Origin: Mesorhizobium sp. M1D.F.Ca.ET.043.01.1.1
Lineage (GTDB): Bacteria; Pseudomonadota; Alphaproteobacteria; Rhizobiales; Rhizobiaceae
NCBI RefSeq assembly: GCF_003952385.1
Contig: NZ_CP034444.1
Coordinates: forward strand, 5,965,001-6,029,000
DNA: 64,000 nucleotides
Direction: 5' to 3'
Shown here one piece after another: positions 46,819-55,416 of the stretch. The notes beneath the pieces are model-generated. The model did not search any database, was not told where the DNA came from, and saw only the letters and a program-made list of their open reading frames with translations. A program made the translations under genes and the position numbers. The first letter of the stretch is position 1, and every line of letters begins with the position of its first letter.

Positions 46819-48024
46819 ATGAGTCCCAAATTCCTCCGCATCGCGGTCGTGCTCGGCTTGTTGTCCGCGATCGGCCCATTCGCCATTGATATGTATCTTC
46901 CCGCGCTGCCGTCGATCGGCGAGGATCTGCACGCCGGAACTGCCGCCGTGCAGATGAGCCTCTTGATCTTCTTCCTGTCGATGGGTTTCGGCCAGATCGT
47001 CGTCGGCCCGATCTCCGACATGGTCGGGCGCAAGCTGCCGCTCTATGCCGGCCTCGCGCTGTTCATGGTCGGCGGCGTCGGCTCGGCCATGGCGCCGACC
47101 ATCGAATGGCTGATCGCCTTCCGCTTCCTGCAAGGGCTCGGCGCCAGCGCCGGCATGGCCATTCCGCGCGCCATCGTGCGCGACCTGCACACCGGCAACG
47201 AGGCCGCCAAGCTGATGTCGCTGTTGATGCTGGTGTTTTCGGTGTCGCCCATCCTGGCGCCGCTAACCGGCAGCCAGATCATCGAGAGCTTCGGCTGGCG
47301 CGCCGTGTTCTGGACGGTCACGGGCGCCGCGGCTTTAGCCACCATCCTGCTCGCCACCTCGCTGAAAGAGACGCGGTCGGTCGAGGAGCGCGCCGGATCG
47401 TCTTTCGGCACGGCATTGGCTGGCTACCGCTACCTGATGAGCGACCGCAACTTCCTCGGACTGGTGGCGATCGCCGGCTTCGGCATTGCGAGCTTCTTCG
47501 TCTATCTGTCGAGCTCGTCCTTCATCCTGATCGACCACTACGGCCTGTCGCCGTCGGTCTACAGCGTCTTCTTCTCGATCAATGCGGTCGCCTTCATCGG
47601 CATGTCGCAGCTGACCGGGATGCTGGCGGACCGCTTTGGTCTGAAGCGCGTGGTCTGGGTGGCGGTGACCGGCTACGCCACGGTGATGGTGGCGCTGTTC
47701 GCCATCATGGCATCCGGTGTCGACCGGCTCGACGTGATGGCGGCGCTGCTCTTCGTCGGCTACGGCTTCCTCGGCCTGGTTATCCCGACCACATCGGTGC
47801 TGGCCATGGAAGAGCATGGCGAGATCGCCGGCACCGCCTCGGCGTTGATGGGCACGCTGCACTTCGCCATCGGCGCGCTGGCCATGGGCGTAGCGGGGCT
47901 CTTCTTCGACGGCACGCCGCTGCCAATGGTTGCCGGCATCACGCTCTGCGCGGTGATTTCGTTCACGCTGGCCAAGGTCACGCTTGGCCGGGTGCGGGAG
48001 GCGGTCGAAGCGCCGGCGGAGTAA
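46819..48024 (+). CDS. Bcr/CflA-type MFS multidrug exporter
   Basis: 401 residues, twelve spans. Characteristic Bcr features: FAIDMYLPALPSIGEDL at the N-terminus, QIVVGPISDMVGRKLPL as the loop 2-3 motif, and RFLQGLGASAGMAIPRAIVRD with the GASAG-type export motif. The ATG at 46819 gives the family N-terminus; the frame from 46654 would read through the -35 element. Divergent from tetR, probably its target. Exports small drugs with protons. Confidence 0.93.
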   Translation: MSPKFLRIAVVLGLLSAIGPFAIDMYLPALPSIGEDLHAGTAAVQMSLLIFFLSMGFGQIVVGPISDMVGRKLPLYAGLALFMVGGVGSAMAPTIEWLIAFRFLQGLGASAGMAIPRAIVRDLHTGNEAAKLMSLLMLVFSVSPILAPLTGSQIIESFGWRAVFWTVTGAAALATILLATSLKETRSVEERAGSSFGTALAGYRYLMSDRNFLGLVAIAGFGIASFFVYLSSSSFILIDHYGLSPSVYSVFFSINAVAFIGMSQLTGMLADRFGLKRVVWVAVTGYATVMVALFAIMASGVDRLDVMAALLFVGYGFLGLVIPTTSVLAMEEHGEIAGTASALMGTLHFAIGALAMGVAGLFFDGTPLPMVAGITLCAVISFTLAKVTLGRVREAVEAPAE

Positions 48025-48043
48025 GAACGCACGAAAGATCGGG

Positions 48044-48069
48044 AAAGGCCGGGCTTGCCCGGCCTTTTT
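48044..48069 (+). terminator. Rho-independent terminator of the MFS gene
   Basis: AAAGGCCGGGC (48044-48054) pairs with GCCCGGCCTTT (48057-48067) across a two-base loop, followed by TT. Strong GC stem with a T run, 20 bases after the stop codon. Confidence 0.9.
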
Positions 48070-48174
48070 CATGTCCGCGACAGACCGGTCGCATCGAGGG
48101 CAGGGACGGCGCGTACGCTGCGCACCGGCCACCGCCGTTCAGGCGGGTTCGGATGAAAGAAAAGAGAGGGAGAA

Positions 48175-48500
48175 GGTGGAGGTTTCTGTTGCCAGGTACC
48201 TCCGAACCCCGCCTAGAAGTGCGAACCTCTAGGGCTTGATTTGAAGCGTTCGCACCGCATTAAGCGGCGAGACGAGCTTCCGCATAGTTGTCGTTGGCAA
48301 CTATAAGTTTAGCCCGATGACGGTGGTACAATGCCGGGCAAAAGTACGATCTTTACACCTTCGTCGATCCTATTTCGCCCCCAGCAAAAGCCGCTCCGTC
48401 ACCCAGAGCGGTTTTTGGTGGAGGCGCCGGGTACCGCCCCCGGGTCCGAACGGCTTATTTCATCGCCTGTTTATCGCCATAGTCGGTCAAGCCGACGAAG
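48175..48500 (-). ncRNA. ssrA: Two-piece (circularly permuted) tmRNA
   Basis: Rescues stalled ribosomes and adds a degradation tag. In the minus-strand order, the acceptor piece comes first (about 48500-48416) and ends in CCTCCACCA at 48416. After a removed intervening hairpin (48415-48383) the coding piece begins GGGGGCG (48382-48376). GGGGGCG pairs with CGCCTCC in a 7-bp acceptor stem with a G3-U pair, the alanine identity element. The tag is encoded at 48298-48260: GCC AAC GAC AAC TAT GCG GAA.. giving ANDNYAEARLAA then TAA. A pseudoknot follows: stem GTGCGAAC/GTTCGCAC and CCTAGA (48233-48228) with TCTAGG (48217-48212). A -10 like TATATT is at 48508-48503. Outer ends are approximate. Confidence 0.94.
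48178..48203 (-). terminator. Terminal hairpin at the 3' end of ssrA
   Basis: GGAGGT/ACCTCC arms (outer ends of 48178-48203) form the last helix or terminator after the tmRNA pseudoknot; downstream on the minus strand is a C/T-rich tract with several T residues. It could be part of the mature RNA rather than a terminator. Confidence 0.5.
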
Positions 48501-48703
48501 CGAATATAGGGACCGATCATGGAAAATGAAAGGCCAAACCGGCACTTGTCCCCGGCGCCAAACGCGACAGCCGAGGGTTGACTTGCGTGCTCACTCAATC
48601 GAAGCTCCGCCGGTGATGAGGAGTCTCTGACCTAGCGCACAGGTTGCGCGGCGCGCCACAAGCCTCATCCATCGGATCAGTGGCGCCGACGAGGGGAAGT
48701 TCG

Positions 48704-49015
48704 ATGGCCGACTATCTTGCGGATGTGAAGAAATACGATGCCGGCGCCAGCTCCGACGCGGTCGATAAGATCGTCAAGCATCTGGGCATAGCGCTCAGGA
48801 ACCGCGATTCCTCGCTGGTCTCCTGCACGGACCCGAACGAGCTAGAGCGGGTCCGCGAGAACTGGGCCGGCAAGAAGCTCGGTGTCGCCGACGCCAAGAA
48901 GGCCGACGCCTCGATCGAGAAGGTCTGCAAGGCGATGGCCGCCGACAACACCAAGAGCCGCGTGACCTTCTACTATCTGGTGGCCAAGGATCTGGGCAAA
49001 CTCGGTTCCCTCTGA
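48704..49015 (+). CDS. DUF2853 family protein
   Basis: 103 residues. The start MADYLADVKKYDAGASSDAVDKIVKHL and the end SRVTFYYLVAKDLGKL (in pieces) match DUF2853. Small, helical, cytoplasmic; function unknown. A hairpin GCCGGCACG/CGTGCCGGC (49032-49053) follows the stop. The 188 bases upstream to the tmRNA promoter show no gene. Confidence 0.88.
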   Translation: MADYLADVKKYDAGASSDAVDKIVKHLGIALRNRDSSLVSCTDPNELERVRENWAGKKLGVADAKKADASIEKVCKAMAADNTKSRVTFYYLVAKDLGKLGSL

Positions 49016-49159
49016 GGCATAGCCGTCCGCAGCCGGCACGACATCGTGCCGGCATCCTGGACTTTGTGGCGTACCATCCACATCAGTGACCGGCTTTACA
49101 GTGTTCGACCGACAGCCAGTCGGCTATGATCATCTGCCATCCGAATCGAGGCGGAGCCG

Positions 49160-49954
49160 ATGCGCCAATATCTTGACCTGCTGAAGCACGTGCTGGAAAA
49201 CGGCACCGACCGCGGCGACCGCACCGGTACCGGCACGCGCTCGGTGTTCGGCTACCAGATGCGCTTCGACCTTTCGCGCGGCTTCCCGGTCACCACCACC
49301 AAGAAGCTGCACCTGAAGTCGATCATCCATGAGCTGCTGTGGTTCCTGGCCGGCGACACCAACATCAAATATCTCAACGACAACGGCGTCACCATCTGGG
49401 ACGAATGGGCCGACGAGAATGGCGATCTCGGGCCTGTCTACGGCAAGCAGTGGCGCTCGTGGCCTGACGGGCATGGCGGCGAGACCGACCAGATCGCGGG
49501 CCTTCTCAAGGAGATTCGCAAGAATCCCAATTCGCGCCGGCTGATCGTTTCGGCCTGGAACCCGGCCGAGGTGGAAGCGATGGCGCTGCCGCCCTGCCAC
49601 TGCCTGTTCCAGTTCTACGTCTCGGAGGGCCGGCTCTCCTGCCAGCTCTACCAGCGCTCTGGCGATATCTTCCTCGGCGTGCCGTTCAACATCGCGTCCT
49701 ATGCATTGCTGACGCTGATGGTTGCACAGGTGACCGGTCTGAAGCCAGGCGACTTCGTCCATACGCTCGGCGACGCGCATCTTTACTCGAACCATTTCGA
49801 GCAGGCGCGCGAGCAGCTGCGGCGCACGCCGAAGCCGCTGCCGACGATGTGGATCAACCCGGAGGTGCAGGATCTTTTTGCCTTCCGTTTCGAGGATTTC
49901 CGCCTCGAAAACTATTTTGCGGACGCAACCATCAAGGCGCCGATCGCGGTATAA
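49160..49954 (+). CDS. thyA: Thymidylate synthase ThyA
   Basis: Makes dTMP from dUMP with methylene-tetrahydrofolate. 264 residues, the same length as the E. coli enzyme; the catalytic Cys is C146 in [31 protein letters not shown] and the late [17 protein letters not shown] motifs are conserved. Normally in rhizobia followed by folA; here the mod/cob island separates them. Provides dTMP and consumes folate that FolA regenerates. Confidence 0.98.
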   Translation: MRQYLDLLKHVLENGTDRGDRTGTGTRSVFGYQMRFDLSRGFPVTTTKKLHLKSIIHELLWFLAGDTNIKYLNDNGVTIWDEWADENGDLGPVYGKQWRSWPDGHGGETDQIAGLLKEIRKNPNSRRLIVSAWNPAEVEAMALPPCHCLFQFYVSEGRLSCQLYQRSGDIFLGVPFNIASYALLTLMVAQVTGLKPGDFVHTLGDAHLYSNHFEQAREQLRRTPKPLPTMWINPEVQDLFAFRFEDFRLENYFADATIKAPIAV

Positions 49955-49990
49955 GGCCGGTCCGGCCGCGGCCAGCGCGCTCCGGTATCG

Positions 49991-50200
49991 TCAATCGATG
50001 CCGACCATGACGTCCGAAGCCTTGATCACGGCATAGGCCTGCTTGCCTTTCTCAAGCTGCAAATCGGCAACGGCTTCGTTGATGATCGAAGCGGTGACGA
50101 TGGCGCCGCCGCCAATGTCGATCCTGACATGCGAGGTGGTCGCTCCCTTGGCGATTTCGGTGACGTTGCCCTTCAGGATATTGCGGGCGCTGATCTTCAT
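49991..50200 (-). CDS. Molybdopterin-binding (Mop/TOBE) protein
   Basis: 69 residues: MKISARNILKGNVTEIAKG, HVRIDIGGGAIVTASI and YAVIKASDVMVG are the molybdate-binding TOBE/Mop fold. ATG 50200 follows GGCGAGG; the extra six codons from 50218 have no ribosome site. Binds oxyanions and stores or buffers molybdate. Divergent from modA, with a ModE-like half-site between. Confidence 0.92.
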   Translation of the reverse strand: MKISARNILKGNVTEIAKGATTSHVRIDIGGGAIVTASIINEAVADLQLEKGKQAYAVIKASDVMVGID

Positions 50201-50296
50201 CTGCCTCGCCTTGGCCATCGCTGTATCGAACGGGCTTCATCGTAGGCCGGGAACACCCTGTCATACAATGGCGAGGAGGGTAAAAGGCCTTTTCTT

Positions 50297-50321
50297 GTTA
50301 TGTTCATCCGGATATATCGAT
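50297..50321. promoter_or_regulatory. Degenerate ModE-type site upstream of modA
   Basis: GTTATGTTCATCCGGATATATCGAT is 46 bases upstream of the modA ATG. It is an imperfect version of the ModE-gene palindrome at 53005-53035 (shared TATGTT, GGA and ATCGAT-like right arm). Position suits repression of modABC and mop. Confidence 0.5.
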
Positions 50322-50366
50322 CAAAGGCATTGGGCCGAACGGTTTTTCAAAACAGGGAGAGATTTC

Positions 50367-51161
50367 ATGACGGGGAAGGGTTTTGGATTGAGGGCAATTG
50401 CCATCGGCGGGCTCACGGCGGCGCTGATGGCGGTGGTGCCTGCAGCCAATGCCGACGACAAGGTGGTCGTGTTCGCCGCGGCGAGCCTCAAGGACGCGCT
50501 CGATGCGGTCAACAAGGCCTGCGAGCCCGAGGTCGGCGAAGCGGCGACCATCTCCTACGCGGCGAGCTCGGCGCTGGCCAAGCAGATCGAGGGCGGCGCG
50601 CCGGCAGACGTGTTCGTCTCGGCCGACCTCGACTGGATGAAATATCTCTCCGACAAGAAGCTGACCAAGCCGGACACCGAAGTGAAGCTGCTCGGCAACC
50701 AGATCGTGCTGGTGGCGCCGAAAGATTCCAAGGTCGAAACCAAGGTGGAAAAGGGTTTCGACCTCGCCAGGCTTATCGGCGACGGCAGGCTCGCCATGGG
50801 CGACTTCAAGGCGGTGCCGGCCGGCAAGTACGGCAAGGCGGCGCTGGAATCGCTGGGCGTCTGGTCCTCGGTAGAAAGCAAGGTCGCGCAGGCCGAGAAT
50901 GTCCGCGCCGCGCTCAAGCTGGTGTCGACGGGCGAGGCCGCGCTCGGCATCGTGTACACCACCGACGCCCATGCCGAAAAGGGCGTGAAGGTCGTCGGTA
51001 CCTTCCCCGAGGATTCGCACCCGCCGATCATCTACCCGATTGCCCAGACGGCGGATTCGAAGGACAAGGATACCGCTGCCTTCCTGAAATGCGTCGAGTC
51101 GGCCAAGGCCGCCGCGCTCTTCAAGGAACAGGGTTTTACGGTGCTCGCGCCGAGCAACTGA
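50367..51161 (+). CDS. modA: Molybdate ABC transporter substrate-binding protein ModA
   Basis: 264 residues with a signal peptide (ends near ANA-DD, residue 28). Mature VVVFAAASLKDALDAV, the SYAASSALAKQIEGGAPADVF stretch and the GDFKAVPAGKYGKAALESLG segment are the molybdate-binding pattern. Periplasmic capture of molybdate or tungstate. First gene of modABC; the stop is 19 bases before modB. Confidence 0.96.
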   Translation: MTGKGFGLRAIAIGGLTAALMAVVPAANADDKVVVFAAASLKDALDAVNKACEPEVGEAATISYAASSALAKQIEGGAPADVFVSADLDWMKYLSDKKLTKPDTEVKLLGNQIVLVAPKDSKVETKVEKGFDLARLIGDGRLAMGDFKAVPAGKYGKAALESLGVWSSVESKVAQAENVRAALKLVSTGEAALGIVYTTDAHAEKGVKVVGTFPEDSHPPIIYPIAQTADSKDKDTAAFLKCVESAKAAALFKEQGFTVLAPSN

Positions 51162-51180
51162 GAGAGACCTTACACCGCAT

Positions 51181-51885
51181 ATGAACTGGCTGCTGGACCT
51201 CACTCCCGACGAATGGAATGCGGTCCGGCTGTCGATCAAGGTGGCGACGCTGGCGATGATCGCAAGCCTGCCGCCGGGCATACTGATCGCGCTGCTGCTG
51301 GCCCGGGGCCGGTTCTGGGGCAAGACCCTGCTCAACGGGCTGGTGCATCTGCCGTTGATCCTGCCGCCGGTGGTGACCGGCTATCTGCTCCTGCTCAGCT
51401 TCGGCCGTCGCGGACCTGCCGGTGCTTTCCTCGCCGAGCATTTCGGCATTGTCTTTTCGTTCCGCTGGACGGGTGCGGCGCTCGCGTGCGGCGTCATGGG
51501 CTTTCCGCTGATGGTGCGGGCAATAAGGCTGTCGATCGAGGCGGTCGACCGCAAGATGGAGGCTGCGGCCGGCACGCTCGGCGCCAATCCGCTGTGGGTC
51601 TTTGCCACCATCACGCTGCCGTTGACCCTGCCGGGGCTGATCGCCGGGGGGATCCTCTCCTTTGCCAAGGCGATGGGCGAGTTCGGCGCCACGATTACCT
51701 TCGTCTCCAACATCCCCAACGAGACGCAGACGCTCCCTTCGGCGATCTACACCTTCACGCAGGTGCCGGGCGGCGATGCCGGGGCACTGAGGCTGACGCT
51801 GATCTCGATCGTCATTTCCATGGTCGCACTGGTGGCTTCCGAGGTCCTTGCGCGGCGGGTCGGCCGGCGGATGGACATCGAATGA
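51181..51885 (+). CDS. modB: Molybdate ABC transporter permease ModB
   Basis: 234 residues, five to six spans. The EAA loop reads EAAAGTLGANPLWVFATITLPLTLPGLIAGG-like (residues 122-150), the contact for ModC. TGA overlaps the modC ATG (ATGA). Forms the channel of the molybdate importer. Confidence 0.95.
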   Translation: MNWLLDLTPDEWNAVRLSIKVATLAMIASLPPGILIALLLARGRFWGKTLLNGLVHLPLILPPVVTGYLLLLSFGRRGPAGAFLAEHFGIVFSFRWTGAALACGVMGFPLMVRAIRLSIEAVDRKMEAAAGTLGANPLWVFATITLPLTLPGLIAGGILSFAKAMGEFGATITFVSNIPNETQTLPSAIYTFTQVPGGDAGALRLTLISIVISMVALVASEVLARRVGRRMDIE

Positions 51886-52994
51886 CGCTTTCGGTCGACA
51901 TCATGCATCGCCTCGGCGATTTCGCCGTCGAGGCGAATTTCGAAAGCGCCGGCCGGCTGACGGCGCTGTTCGGGCCTTCGGGTTCGGGCAAGTCGACGCT
52001 GATCAACCTGATTGCCGGGTTGATCCGGCCGCAGAAGGGGCGGATTGCCATCGACGGCCGCGTGCTGGTCGACACCGCCGCCGGCATGTTCGTGCCGATG
52101 CACAAACGGCGGATCGGCACGGTTTTCCAGGATGCTCGACTCTTCCCGCATATGAGCGTCGCCGGCAACCTGCGCTATGGCCGCTGGTTCACGCCGTCTG
52201 CCGAGCGCTACGCCAATATGGACGCGGTGGTTGAACTCCTCGGCATCGGCCATCTGCTCGACCGGCGGCCGGCGAAACTGTCGGGGGGCGAAAAGCAGCG
52301 CGTGGCGATCGGGCGTGCGCTGCTTGCCAGCCCGAAACTGCTGTTGATGGACGAGCCGCTTGCCTCGCTCGACGAAGCGCGCAAGGCCGAGATCCTGCCC
52401 TATATCGAGCGGCTGCGCGACGAGACGAAAATCCCCATCGCCTATGTCAGCCATTCCGTCGCCGAGGTGGCGCGGCTGGCGAGCGACGTGGTGGTTCTCT
52501 CGCAAGGCAAGGTCGCGGCTTTCGGCCCGACCGAGGCGATCATGCAGCGGCTCGACCTTTTGCCGGCGGAGGAGCGCGGCGAGGGTGGCGCGGTGCTCGA
52601 CACCAGGGTGCTGCGTCACGACGAGGCTTTCGGCATGACTGTGCTCGGCTCGCCGGCCGGCGATATCCGCGTGCCGCGCCTGCCACGGCAAGCGGGGGCT
52701 CTGGTGCGGCTCCGCATCCGCGCTCGCGACGTCATGATCGCGACCGAACAGCCGGCGGGCCTCAGCGCGCTCAACATCTTGGGGGGAACGATCGCCGCGG
52801 TCAGGCCGGGCGTCGGGCCGACAGTGGAGATTGCCATCGATTGCAACGGTGCGATCGTTCTGGCGCGCATCACCGAACAGTCGAAACACACCCTTCGCCT
52901 CGCGCTCGGCCGCAAGGTCTTCGCGGTAATCAAGACGGTGAGCTTCGACAGCGCGACGACCGTTCCCGGATTGCCGGAAGAGGCTGATGGTTGA
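51882..52994 (+). CDS. modC: Molybdate ABC transporter ATPase ModC
   Basis: 370 residues. Walker A FGPSGSGKST (about residues 29-38), signature LSGGEKQRVAIG, Walker B LLLMDEPLASLD, and a C-terminal TOBE domain (about 300-360) that senses molybdate. Coupled to modB. ATP-driven uptake; the TOBE domain can give feedback inhibition by the metal. Confidence 0.96.
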   Translation: MTLSVDIMHRLGDFAVEANFESAGRLTALFGPSGSGKSTLINLIAGLIRPQKGRIAIDGRVLVDTAAGMFVPMHKRRIGTVFQDARLFPHMSVAGNLRYGRWFTPSAERYANMDAVVELLGIGHLLDRRPAKLSGGEKQRVAIGRALLASPKLLLMDEPLASLDEARKAEILPYIERLRDETKIPIAYVSHSVAEVARLASDVVVLSQGKVAAFGPTEAIMQRLDLLPAEERGEGGAVLDTRVLRHDEAFGMTVLGSPAGDIRVPRLPRQAGALVRLRIRARDVMIATEQPAGLSALNILGGTIAAVRPGVGPTVEIAIDCNGAIVLARITEQSKHTLRLALGRKVFAVIKTVSFDSATTVPGLPEEADG

Positions 52995-53004
52995 CGAAAG
53001 GGCA

Positions 53005-53035
53005 ATATCGCTATGTTGCTTTGGAATAGCGATAT
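53005..53035. promoter_or_regulatory. Strong inverted repeat, ModE-type operator
   Basis: ATATCGCTAT-N11-ATAGCGATAT with perfect 10-bp arms (53005-53014, 53026-53035), 45 bases before the ModE-like gene and 10 bases after modC. It fits a ModE box and implies autoregulation. Confidence 0.8.
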
Positions 53036-53079
53036 GGCGGCAGAGGGGGTAATCTCGACATGATTGCGGAGAACGAGAG

Positions 53080-53421
53080 ATGCCATCGCTAAGCCTGCGG
53101 ATAAATCTCGACCCCGACGGGCGAATTGGTCCGGGCAAGATCGAGTTGCTGGAGCAGATCGCCGCGTTCGGCTCGATCTCGGCCGCGGCGCGCGGCATGG
53201 AGATGTCCTACAAGCATGCCTGGGATCTGGTCGAGGACATGAACCGGGTGTTCGGCAAGCCGCTGGTCGCGGCGCAGACCGGCGGCAGGAAAGGCGGCGG
53301 CGCGCAGTTGACCGCGGTCGGCCTCGCCGTCGTCAGCCGCTTCAGGGCCATTGAGCGCGCGGCGGCTTCTGCGGCCGCGGTTCATATGCAGGCGTTGCAG
53401 GCCGAGATCGACGCCGGCTGA
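53080..53421 (+). CDS. ModE-like winged helix-turn-helix regulator (single domain)
   Basis: 113 residues. A LysR/ModE-type winged HTH: IELLEQIAAFGSISAAARGMEMSYKHAWDLVEDMNR in pieces, then GRKGGGAQLTAVGL. It lacks the C-terminal TOBE domains of full ModE; metal sensing could come from ModC or Mop TOBE domains. Preceded by a ModE-type inverted repeat. Probably represses modABC when molybdate is present; that is inference. Confidence 0.88.
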   Translation: MPSLSLRINLDPDGRIGPGKIELLEQIAAFGSISAAARGMEMSYKHAWDLVEDMNRVFGKPLVAAQTGGRKGGGAQLTAVGLAVVSRFRAIERAAASAAAVHMQALQAEIDAG

Positions 53422-53440
53422 CCGTGGCCTTTTGGAGCGC

Positions 53441-54214
53441 CTATTCTTCCGGTTCGCCGGGCTTGCGCAGCAGATAGGTATCCATGATCCAGCCCTTTTT
53501 CCGCCGGGCTTCCTCACGGACCCTTTCGATCTCGGGGCCGACATCGCCTAAGCGTCCGGAAATGATGATCTCGTCCGTCGTGCCGAGATAGGCGCCCCAC
53601 TGGATTAAGACGTCCGGGTCGGCCAGCGTGCTGAAGGCGCACTTGCCGTCGAGCATGACCACCGCGCTCCCGGCGTTGGCCGGCAGCCCTTCTTCGGTCA
53701 GCCGCCGGCCGGTGGTGACGAGAATGGAATCGCCGATGCGGTTGAGCGCCGTCGCGTGGGATGCTGCCAGCGCCTGGATGGCGGTTATGCCTGGAATGAC
53801 TTCGAGCTCGAAACCGACATTGCCTCTGTGGCGCACGCGCTCCAGGATGCGCAGCGCGCTGTCATAGAGCGAAGGATCGCCCCAGATCAGGAAGGCGCCG
53901 CAGCCGTCTTCGGTCAGCTCATCGCGGATCAACCCCTCATAGATCTCGGCAATCGCTTCGTGCCAGTCGTCGACCGTCACGCGATAGGACGATGTCGGGT
54001 CGGCGCGAACCGGCACGTCGAACTCGACGCGGCGCGATTGCGGGTTGGTGACGAAACGGTCGCAGATCTGCCGGCGGAGCTCGGCGAGATCGTTCTTCTT
54101 GGCGCCCTTATCAGGAATGAACAGCACGTCGGCCCGGTTCAGGCCGTTGATCGCCTGTACGGTCATGTGTTCGGGATTGCCGGCGCCGATGCCGATGACG
54201 AGAAGCTTGCGCAT
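53441..54214 (-). CDS. cobF: Precorrin-6A synthase (deacetylating) CobF
   Basis: 257 residues, a tetrapyrrole methylase. The opening LLVIGIGAGNPEHMTVQAI and GCGAFLIWGDPSLYDSALRIL plus VIPGITAIQALAA are methylase motifs, and the overall length fits CobF, the aerobic cobalamin enzyme that methylates precorrin-5 at C1 and releases acetate. No other cob gene or cobalamin riboswitch is seen here, so the gene is separated from the rest of the pathway. Confidence 0.93.
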   Translation of the reverse strand: MRKLLVIGIGAGNPEHMTVQAINGLNRADVLFIPDKGAKKNDLAELRRQICDRFVTNPQSRRVEFDVPVRADPTSSYRVTVDDWHEAIAEIYEGLIRDELTEDGCGAFLIWGDPSLYDSALRILERVRHRGNVGFELEVIPGITAIQALAASHATALNRIGDSILVTTGRRLTEEGLPANAGSAVVMLDGKCAFSTLADPDVLIQWGAYLGTTDEIIISGRLGDVGPEIERVREEARRKKGWIMDTYLLRKPGEPEE

Positions 54215-54402
54215 GAAAGCTTCTCCTGCCTGATCGGGCAGCCGGTGTCCAGACGGCGCAGGCAGCCAGAACGCAAAGGACTTTGAAACGCAGTCCATCG
54301 TTTGGCAGAAACGCTGAACTGCCCTAGCTAGTTTTCGTGGAATTGCTCTAGATGGAAGCGCGCATCGGGGTGGTCCCGGTATTGCCGTCGAGAGGGGGAT
54401 TC

Positions 54403-55416
54403 ATGTTCCGCACTATCCTCACCGCAGCGTTGGCTTTTTTGGCCGCGCCGGCCTTCGCTAACGATTCCGTCGCCGAACTGGGTACCGGCGGGCTGATCCT
54501 GTCGCGCAGCGACGCCGTCGCCATGGAAAGCGAGAACCTTTTCATCTCGCCGGAGAAGGTGACCGTCGACTACGTCTTCCGCAACAACACCGACAAGGAC
54601 GTCAGCGCCATCGTTGCCTTCCCGATGCCGGATATCGAGGGCGATCCGAACGAGATGCCGGCGCTTCCGGAAGCGCAGAGCGACAATTTCCTCGGCTTCG
54701 AGGTGACGATCGACGGCATCGACGCGAAGCCGCAGCTCGAACAGAAGGCGTTTGCGCTGGGCATCGACATCACCGCCGACCTCAAGGCGCAGGGCGTGCC
54801 GCTCTATCCCTTCGGCGACGCGGCCAAGGCGGCGCTGGCCAAACTGCCCAGGGATGTCGCCGAGGACTGGGAAAACCGCGGCATCGTCATCGAGGACACC
54901 GCCGATGACGGCTCGGGCATGCAAACCGCCTACGCGCCGTTCTGGCAGTTGCGCTCGACCTATTGGTGGCGCTCGACCTTCCCGGCCAACAAGGAAGTCC
55001 ACGTCTCGCACCGCTATAAGCCCAGCGTCGGCGGCACGTCATCGGTCAGCTTCTACTACGACGGCAAGTTCCAGGGGCAGTACGACAGCTACAAGACCCG
55101 CTACTGCATGGACCAGGCGTTCGAGAATGCGGTGCGCAAGGCAGCAAAGGAAAATCCCGACGGCTATCCGAAATATTTCGAAAGCCGCATCGCTTACATC
55201 CTGACCACGGGCGGCAACTGGGCGTCCGGCAGCATCGGCAATTTCAAGCTCACCATCGACAAGGGCAACGCCAGGAATCTGGTTTCCTTCTGCGGCGATA
55301 ACGTCCGCAAGGTCGGCCCGACGACGTTCGAGATGACGGCCAAGGATTTTTATCCGGAGCGCAACATTGACATCTTGCTGCTCGAGCCGTCGGACAATGG
55401 CGGGAGCGGCGGCTGA
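54403..55416 (+). CDS. DUF4424 family secreted protein
   Basis: 337 residues with a signal peptide (cut AFA-ND, residue 19-20). DUF4424 features are the LGTGGLILSRSDAVAMESENLFISPEKVTVDYVF start and the FPMPDI-type and W-rich middle (YWWRSTFPANKEVHVSHRYKP), in pieces. Periplasmic or exported, beta-rich. Role unknown. Stop overlaps folA start by one base, so folA translation is coupled to it. Confidence 0.86.
   Translation: MFRTILTAALAFLAAPAFANDSVAELGTGGLILSRSDAVAMESENLFISPEKVTVDYVFRNNTDKDVSAIVAFPMPDIEGDPNEMPALPEAQSDNFLGFEVTIDGIDAKPQLEQKAFALGIDITADLKAQGVPLYPFGDAAKAALAKLPRDVAEDWENRGIVIEDTADDGSGMQTAYAPFWQLRSTYWWRSTFPANKEVHVSHRYKPSVGGTSSVSFYYDGKFQGQYDSYKTRYCMDQAFENAVRKAAKENPDGYPKYFESRIAYILTTGGNWASGSIGNFKLTIDKGNARNLVSFCGDNVRKVGPTTFEMTAKDFYPERNIDILLLEPSDNGGSGG

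Noticed and set aside
48317..48630. Plus-strand open frames of 70-99 codons over the tmRNA region
   Set aside because: They read through the tmRNA acceptor stem and tag in antisense; the RNA evidence is far stronger.
54341..54351. Third copy of the GGAATTGC repeat near DUF4424
   Set aside because: Only about 11 bases match, too short to list as a copy.
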